This document shows positions 57,821 to 64,000 of a stretch of 64,000 bases of DNA, piece by piece. Under the pieces are notes generated by a model, which saw only the letters and a list, made by a program, of their open reading frames with translations, was not told the origin of the DNA and ran no database searches. How positions within the stretch are numbered: the first letter of the stretch is position 1; each line of letters begins with the position of its first letter. The position numbers and the translations under genes were made by a program. This DNA is from Euborellia annulipes (taxonomy: Eukaryota > Arthropoda > Insecta > Dermaptera > Anisolabididae): assembly GCA_023213315.1 (NCBI GenBank), contig JAKCPI010015488.1:44097-108096 (forward strand). Reading direction: 5' to 3'.

Positions 57821-58594
57821 TCAAATATTTATCAATTTTATGCAATATTTTTATTGCATTTAAATTTATATAATTTAATTTCCCTCAAAAATCTTGTATA
57901 CATTTTATTTCCTCTTTATCTAATTTTCTACAATCCCATGTTTCAATCTATCTAAATTTATCAAAATCATTCCGATGAATTTAAATAGCTATAAATATAT
58001 TTAATTTGAATAAACGAATTTAAGTGGATTAGTAATTCAGTTCGATTTGATTTTAGCCTATAGGCACAGAGAGACGAATCATTAATTCCGATCATAGACC
58101 TATAGGTTACCTAAATGGAATGGGAATTAATAACTTCTATACTCTACTTGTCCACCTGTAAATACACAGAGAGATCAATTCAGAAGGGATGCGGGAAGGG
58201 AAACTATTGATATAATCTTAAAATTCCTCAATTTCACTCTAACGCAGGCACAGGCCAAGAGGGGACTGGAGAGCATCCACCTAGTCGAATTTTTTTAATC
58301 CCAAAAACTCAAGTTTTTTTTCATCAAAGTAAAAAAACTCGTAAATAAATTATAATTTTACAATAATCCTTGATTATTTTTAAAATTAATATTTTTCAAC
58401 AAACTCAAAACTTTTTAAAAGAAAATATGGTAGAATATGCATTCAATTGAAACGAATAGATGTCGAAATAGATCATAAAAAATTCCAAAGACCCCTACCA
58501 AAAAAAATCTTGGCCTTTCTTGACGAAAAATTTTTTTCTTATTTTAATAAATTAAAAAATTGAACTATTTCTATTGATTGGTATCCAATTCAAT
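57821..58594. other. AT-rich stretch, nothing recognised
   Basis: No gene and no clear repeat until the SINE-like gattggtatccaattcaat next to the MITE. Confidence 0.4.
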
Positions 58595-58984
58595 CAGGGG
58601 CGCCGGAACGAATTTGAATTAGGGGGGGGGGCAAAAAAATTTTTTTTAGAAAATTAAAATAATTTAATATGTTTAAATAGTATAAAACAAAAACAAAACT
58701 ACTATAAAACTTTAAAAATTTTAAATAAAATCACAATAAAATTAAAATTTTAAAAAATTTGGTAGTGATTTTATCAAAAATTTTTGGAAAAAATTTGGAA
58801 AAAAATGAATTTCTTGCTCTTTTAATTTTTTTTAATTTAGAAGATTTTATTTTTCAAAAGTAAAAATATATTATTTTTAAAAATAAATGAAATAAAAAAG
58901 AAATTTTTCCCCCCCTCTGCCCCCCTGTAGGATGCCAGGGGGGCAATGTACTCTTGCCCCCCCCCCTCAGTTCCGGCGCCTATG
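58595..58984 (+). mobile_element. hAT-type MITE with G-run ends, copy 3
   Basis: Ends caggggcgccggaac and gttccggcgcctatg. The perfect duplication aattcaat lies at 58587-58594 and 58985-58992. Nearly colinear with 24739-25133. Confidence 0.88.
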
Positions 58985-59075
58985 AATTCAATTGAAATAA
59001 TTTTTTTTTCGCATGAGAAGGGATTCAAATCCTTTGGCACTAGAAGCTAATGTTCTACCTCTGAGTCAGTTCAAG
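58985..59075 (-). repeat. tRNA-like SINE head
   Basis: Minus strand: gaactgactcagaggtagaa and ggatttgaatcccttctcat, A- and B-box-like. Sequence on both sides of the MITE (caattcaat ... aattcaattg) continues this SINE. Confidence 0.5.
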
Positions 59076-59435
59076 AGCATTCATGTTCTACTTAAATGCA
59101 TACTTTTTGATAACCTGCGTTTTTATACCTTTTCTTGTTCAAAGAGATCGACTTTTGGGAGTGGAAGAAGGCGCGAAATAGGTGAGGAAGTCAAGGCAAA
59201 AATGTTAATGACAATAATGATTTTTTATGCTTATTAAAATTATCATTGAGATATTCCGAAATTAATTAGAACATATATATCAGAACAATCAATACCTTTA
59301 GAATTAGACTCACGAATACATTTTAATACATGCTTAAAAAATAGAAATTTAGAACATTCCTTCTCTTATTATATTGAAAAGCTTCCTATCCCATGGGATG
59401 ATCAAAAATCCGAGGGATCCACATGCACGGATCTA

Positions 59436-59957
59436 GTCTGCATAGTGAACCTTTAGAGACACATAGGGATATACATGCGCGCACCAGGGACACATGGATC
59501 CACACGCCCGCACCAGGGACACACACAGTAGATCGAAATTGACCAGAAGAAATTTGTGTGTCCCTGGTGCGGGCGCGTGGATCCATGTGTGTCTCTAAAG
59601 CAGTGGTTCCCAACCGGTGTGCCCCGGCACCCAAGGGTGCCGCGAGAATGTCTAAGGGGTGGCGCGAGATATTTAGATTAAAAACAAATAAAAATAAAGA
59701 GGCGAAAAAATAAAGTTTTTCTAAAAAAAGGTCAAATGATTAAAATGGAAGCGGCAAAATTTTCCGTAGGTCGGAAAAAATTAAGCTTTGCCAAAAAAAA
59801 GGTCAAATGATTTTCACGCAAGGGAAAAAAATTTCGTTTTGATAGGGGAAAAAAGGAAGGGTGCCGCTAGTGTGTAATATTATTCCCAACGCACCTTTGG
59901 GGTGCCGTGGACTTCAAAAGGTTGGGAAACGCTGCTCTAAAGGTTCACTATGCAGAC
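59436..59957. repeat. GC-rich foldback element split by a hAT
   Basis: Left arm 59436-59525 (gtctgcatagtgaacctttagagacacat onward) mirrors the right arm 59553-59600 plus 59943-59957. The centre repeats ccgcaccagggacacac. The arms join perfectly once the hAT at 59601-59934 is ignored. Confidence 0.75.
59601..59934. mobile_element. 334-bp hAT MITE
   Basis: Ends cagtggttcccaacc and ggttgggaaacgctg, the widespread hAT terminal motif, with ggtgtgcc and gggtgccg subterminal words. The perfect duplication ctctaaag lies at 59593-59600 and 59935-59942. Confidence 0.9.
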
Positions 59958-60337
59958 CTGCTGCGGGCGTGTGGATCACCTTACTCGGAAATTGAACCTT
60001 TTGTTCCTGTTACTTGGTGTGAGATTATGTTCTACTTTCCTATTCCAAGAAAGACTTGGATAATATCGGATAATTTTTTGCAACTTAATCTGCTTTAGCC
60101 ACTCGCCTCCTCTTGTTATTTTAATATTAATACAAGCAATATCTTTAGTTGATCAGTAAACTCGATAATAATGCAATTATTTTTCTTTCTTCTTCAACTG
60201 CGTTCTATCCTCATACGGCCTTTTTTTACCCTCTCTTTTCTTTAAATAAAATCCCACTTCTAAACTTTGAGATCTTCCCGAAACTTTGAATTTTGTAAGT
60301 AAATAGATCTAATTAATAATAGTATATTTAATCTCCA

Positions 60338-60359
60338 CCCCCCCCCCCCCCCCCCCCCG
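60338..60359. repeat. C22 homopolymer
   Basis: A run of 22 C, not attached to recognisable MITE ends, unlike other C/G runs in the window. Confidence 0.9.
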
Positions 60360-60455
60360 AAACAATGCGGGTCTCAAACTCTATTAACAAGAGTTCTAAA
60401 TATATTTATTATATCATACGCTCATTGTTGAAATGAGGCAAGTAATACATCTGCA

Positions 60456-61591
60456 TTTTTACTTTCTCTTACCTCTATATATATGTTAATATATAAAGAG
60501 AGAAAGTAGGCCTACTGGATTTATGTCAAAAATTCGTTGTCGAGATTTTGATGGATATTCACGTTTTGAGGACCCCTGAATCCAAAAAAGTGGTTTTCGC
60601 GACATGTTCGTCTGTGAACAAAATATCTCTAGAACGAAAAGAGCTAGGAGGTTGAAATTTTATATTTAAGTTAGGCACCCCCCATGGGACGTGACACATG
60701 ATATATATGTGTGATTTTGAACCAAATCGACCAAAGAATAGGCCTACTAGTACTTTACTAATGCTTTTTTTAGTTTTTTCGATTTTTTCTAAATTCGCTC
60801 CAACGATTTTTTTTTAATTCAAAAATCAATTATTTTTTAGATTCTCATTAAAATGTATATTCTCATTTTGTCATTGAAATCTTCTGAAGACCACTTTACT
60901 CTTGTATTTCATAGGAAAGATAGGAGAAATGGTTGCCATGGTAACATAATATAAATATTTTCACATATAAATTTTACATCTTGAAAATCGAATGTACCGG
61001 ACTGTCGGAAACTAAATACATGTCGACACAAAAAAATCTGGTGTGACAAGCACAGTACACATCTTTCGATTACCGAACGTAAGAGAAAGTTGTGTGTTGT
61101 GCGCCAGTCACACCAGATTTTTTGTGTCAACATGTATTTAGTTTCCGACAGTACGGAACATTTGAATTCAGAGCAGCAAAATAAGAATATACATTTTAAA
61201 GAACATCTAAAAAATAATTGATTTATGAATAAAAAAAAAAAAATCGTTGCAGCGAATTTTGAGAAAATCGAAAAAAAACTGAAAAAGTACATCAGTAAAG
61301 TACTAGTACTCTTTGGCCGATTTTGATTAAAAGCTTATTTTCACGCTCCCGAGGGCTGTTTAACTTATATATAAAATTTCAGCCTCATAGCTCAATTCCT
61401 TCATGCTTAAAATTGAACACATCCACCCACACACCCACAGACAGACCATGTCGCGAAAACCACTTTTTTGGACTCAGGGGAACTCAAAACGTGAAGATCC
61501 ATCAAAATCTCGACATCGAATTTTTGACATGAAACCAATACTTTCTCTCTAAATATATATTTACATATACAGAGGTAAGAGAAAGTAAAAA
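60456..61591. repeat. 1.14-kb foldback element, most complete family copy
   Basis: Ends tttttactttctcttacc and ggtaagagaaagtaaaaa. The left half is mirrored by the right half through a central palindrome (ctggtgtgac...gtcacaccag, 61037-61116). Within that centre, a smaller copy of the terminal motif (cgtaagagaaag) appears. Partial copies occur at about ten other places in this window. No protein is encoded. Long frames across it are by-products. Confidence 0.75.
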
Positions 61592-61948
61592 TGGATGTTA
61601 ATTCGGTTTGTTTATTCATTTATTTTAATGCCTCGATTAATCTTGACGCGCCCCGCAAAGATGCTATTTGGGTAATTTTTCAATAATCTCTTCAGGGCTA
61701 TGCCCGGGAGTCTAGAGGTGGGGATGAATCTTTAAACACGTCATCACCCCCACTCCAACTTTTCTAAATTCTTAGACTCGAATCGTAGCTGATCTATTAA
61801 GATTTTGTCCAATCACGAAGAACTTTGCCTAGCTCTCTCTCCTGGAGCCCTATTCACTTAATAAGGAGATGAGAGGCTTTAGTAGCCGCCTTGGCTCTCT
61901 ACTGTTAACATGTGCTCTGTGTTGTTTGTGTCAAAAAGTGCATCCAAC
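61592..61948. promoter_or_regulatory. Possible promoter and 5' UTR of the signal-peptide gene
   Basis: Non-repetitive, with a gtccaatcac CCAAT-like box near 61810 and a pyrimidine-rich ctagctctctctcctg block. The sequence leads into a good start context. Weak support only. Confidence 0.25.
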
Positions 61949-62006
61949 ATGGCCGGCTCCTCTCTGCACGCTCCTCTTCTCTTAGCATTTGTCGTTACTT
62001 TTAAAG
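61949..62006 (+). CDS. Candidate first coding exon: signal peptide, gene continues right
   Basis: ATG in a strong context (ccaacATGG) starts MAGSSLHAPLLLAFVVTFK, a short polar start then a hydrophobic run, typical of a secretory signal or first membrane segment. The exon ends AAAG/gtattt in phase 1, the common phase after signal-peptide exons. The next exon is not found before the window ends, and the presumed intron holds the inverted repeat at 62174-63831. The mature product is unknown. It could also be a chance frame. Confidence 0.4.
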
Positions 62007-62681
62007 GTATTTTTACACTTTATTTCTATTTCTTTGATTAAATTTATTTAAAATATGATAAATAAGCAAACTGTAATATATTTTATATTTAATATTTCAC
62101 ATTTTTATATAAACTCATTGTCTAATATACGATTGATCAGCCAGGCTAACTAAAGTTTATTTTTGGCTAAATTCTATATGACGGTAAGTAAATTTTTATT
62201 AATATTTGGAAGTTTTTCAGGGAGAATTCACCCTCCCTTCCCTTTATTAGCCTAAAAGAGGTGTCGGTAAGCCAATTTGATCGAGATATATGCCAAATTA
62301 AGGAAAATTTTGAAGAAATACGAGGACCACATTAACCATTAAAAATATATATTTTTACTTACTTTTTTGGCTTTTTTCTTTCTCCATTGTAATTTAGATG
62401 ACAAAAACCTTGCGACTGACCTATTCTGATTGAGATAAGTAAAGAAATTTATTAAATAGAGTTGAAAATATAAAAAATAATTTTATCGAAAATTGTTTAT
62501 TTATTATTTTTTTAATATTGAACGATAAAGGAGCTAACTTCATGTTGTATTAAAAGTTAAAGTATTCACTGACTTTTTTTTTTTTTTAGTAAAAAAGGCT
62601 CGAGTTTGCTACACTTATTAAGAACATCTTTGGGTCCGCGGGCCACCGATGGAGACCCCTGTCTTTTGGTTCTTATATTTA

Positions 62682-62893
62682 AATTTAAATAAAAAATATC
62701 CATCCAGAATATATTAAAGAACTTGCAGGGATTCCTTGTCCGAGAGCCGCCGGAGGCGGCTCGAGACCTTCGGTTAATTAAGGTCGGTTCTGTTTTAGAT
62801 TAAAAAATATTCATCTAGAATATTTTAAAGAACTTGCAGGGATCCCTTGTCCGAGAGCCGCCGTAGGCGGCTCGAGACCTTCGGTTTTAAGTT
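62682..62893. repeat. Direct duplication of about 100 bp
   Basis: agaacttgcagggatnccttgtccgagagccgccg-type sequence occurs twice (62682-62790 and 62800-62893). Each copy contains the hairpin gagccgccggaggcggctc or its variant. Confidence 0.7.
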
Positions 62894-62929
62894 CGGTTAT
62901 TTTATTTTTAGAAAAAAATTCAAAACAAC

Positions 62930-63160
62930 TAGGGAATTCTCGGCTTCGGTTCGGTTCGGTTTGGTTCGGCTCGGCTCAGTTCGGTTCAAAACCATCCAGT
63001 TAGAAGCGATTCGGTAGCTTTTAAAAATAAATTTTCGGGCCCGAAGGGTCCGAAAATTTATTTTTAAGGGCTACCGAATAGCTTCTAACTGGATGGTTTC
63101 GAACCGAACTGAGACGAGCCGAACCGATCCGAAACCGAACCGAAGTCGACACTAGTGACA
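62930..63160. repeat. Palindrome with ggttcgg iterations
   Basis: Repeated ggttcgg words at the left and ccgaacc words at the right flank a mirrored core: ccatccagttagaagc, taccgaat and aaaaataaattttcgg. It recalls the ccgaaac-rich ends of the nested hAT at 18549-18948. Confidence 0.65.
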
Positions 63161-63831
63161 AAACAACTTCAGGGGACACGACCTAATTGTTTCGGTCCTT
63201 CGGTTGCAGTTCGGTTTCCTTCGATTAAAGAAAATTTAAAAAAACTAGGGAATTCTCGGCCTTAGTGACAAAACAAATAGCATGCCTAAATGAAAAAAAA
63301 AAACGAAAGAATCATGAATGTTGAGATAATGTCAAAAGTGGTCAAAAGTGTAAACTAGTCAGCCAGTGCGAGGGTTTGCCACTTTATTCTGAAGATTAAC
63401 CGAAAAAATTATTCGTTGTTTTTTTTTTTTTTTTTTTTTATTTTTTTTTTTCAATTATCATCTGAAGTTAGCTCCTTTATCATTGTTTATTAAAAAAAAA
63501 AAAATAAACAATTTTCGATAAAATTATTTTTTATATTTTCAACTCTATTTAATAAATTTCTTTACTTATCTCAATCAGAATAGGTCAGTCGCAAGGTTTT
63601 TGTCATCTAAATTACAATGGAGAAAGAAAAAAGCCAAAAAAGTAAGTAAAAATATATATTTTTAATGGTTAATGTGGTCCTCGTATTTCTTCAAAATTTT
63701 CCTTAATTTGGCATATATCTCGATCAAATTGGCTTACCGACACCTCTTTTTAGGCTAATAAAGGGAAGGGAGGGTGAATTCTCCCTGAAAAACTTCCAAA
63801 TATTAATAAAAATTTACTTACCGTCATATAG

Positions 63832-64000
63832 TATCACGCCTTATTTTTTCACAAAGAATACAAATCAATAAGACTCGGAATTTTTTAATCAATTGAATAA
63901 TTTTATCACTTATTGTTTTGAATTATTTCTCTCTCATGAATTCTCTTCTCTCTTGCTAAGGGACTATTCTCTCTCTCTCTGTCTCTTTTATTTCTCTACC
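63832..64000. other. Right edge, nothing recognised
   Basis: AT-rich, with a (CT)n-like tract near 63968-63990. No exon that would continue the gene starting at 61949. Confidence 0.4.

Larger units (their letters stand above)
62174..63831. repeat. 1.66-kb inverted repeat with long arms
   Basis: Arms of about 370-400 bp (62174-62570 and 63455-63831) are almost identical inverted copies, from ctatatgacggtaagtaaat to its complement. The centre holds a hAT end (ggagacccctg near 62660), a duplicated block and a second palindrome. No flanking duplication was seen. Confidence 0.75.

Noticed and set aside
59386..59634. Minus-strand open frame of 82 codons, Cys/Arg-rich
   Set aside because: It lies across the arms of the GC-rich foldback and into a hAT end. 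Both strands are open because of the palindrome.
60909..61292. Minus-strand open frame of 127 codons
   Set aside because: It spans the central palindrome of the 1.14-kb foldback element and recurs, broken, in other copies (e.g. 23026-23313). Not a protein gene.

Overview
This is a eukaryotic (animal) window: AT-rich, with GT-AG introns, poly(A)-tailed SINEs and many DNA-transposon remnants. Three recognisable protein genes occupy only a few kilobases of exon. The gene set, long AT-rich introns, Penelope-like foldbacks and non-autonomous transposon families suit an invertebrate. An arthropod such as a crustacean is my guess, but nothing in the window fixes the taxon.

Layout. (1) 462-5365, minus strand: seven exons of PMS1, a MutL-family mismatch-repair ATPase, including its whole N-terminal GHKL domain. 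The C-terminal part is not seen and probably lies beyond the left edge. (2) 5366-5990: a 625-bp divergent intergenic region, probably a bidirectional promoter. (3) 5991-15199, plus strand: an apparently complete eight-exon CDKAL1, the radical-SAM tRNA methylthiotransferase, encoding 545 aa. (4) 15.2-40.97 kb: no recognised gene, mostly repeats. Three well-bounded plus-strand exon-like blocks (25.7, 26.2 and 28.8-28.96 kb) and one minus-strand block (31.27-31.45 kb) may be exons of an unknown or non-coding transcript. (5) 40973-52716, minus strand: a six-exon, 453-aa, 12-TM major-facilitator protein of the FLVCR1/2 (SLC49) type. One of its introns is only 65 nt. (6) 52.7-61.6 kb: repeats, including the 3' end of a LINE with its poly(A). 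(7) 61949-62006, plus strand: a plausible signal-peptide first exon of a gene running off the right edge. Its presumed intron holds a 1.66-kb inverted repeat.

Mobile DNA. Insertions can be delimited by target-site duplications. There are eight hAT-type elements with perfect 8-bp duplications, including one nested in another. Three of them are copies of one short family with G-runs next to their ends. A 177-bp Mutator-like element has a 10-bp duplication, and a SINE with an intact duplication sits inside a foldback element. Several SINE families share a short motif near their tails. Foldback repeats carry a recurring hammerhead-ribozyme-like core (CTGANGA, stem, GAAACGTC), sometimes with a perfect closing stem. 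This fits Penelope-like retroelements and is the most interesting non-genic signal here. The three genes have unrelated housekeeping roles (mismatch repair, tRNA modification, membrane transport) and do not form a pathway.
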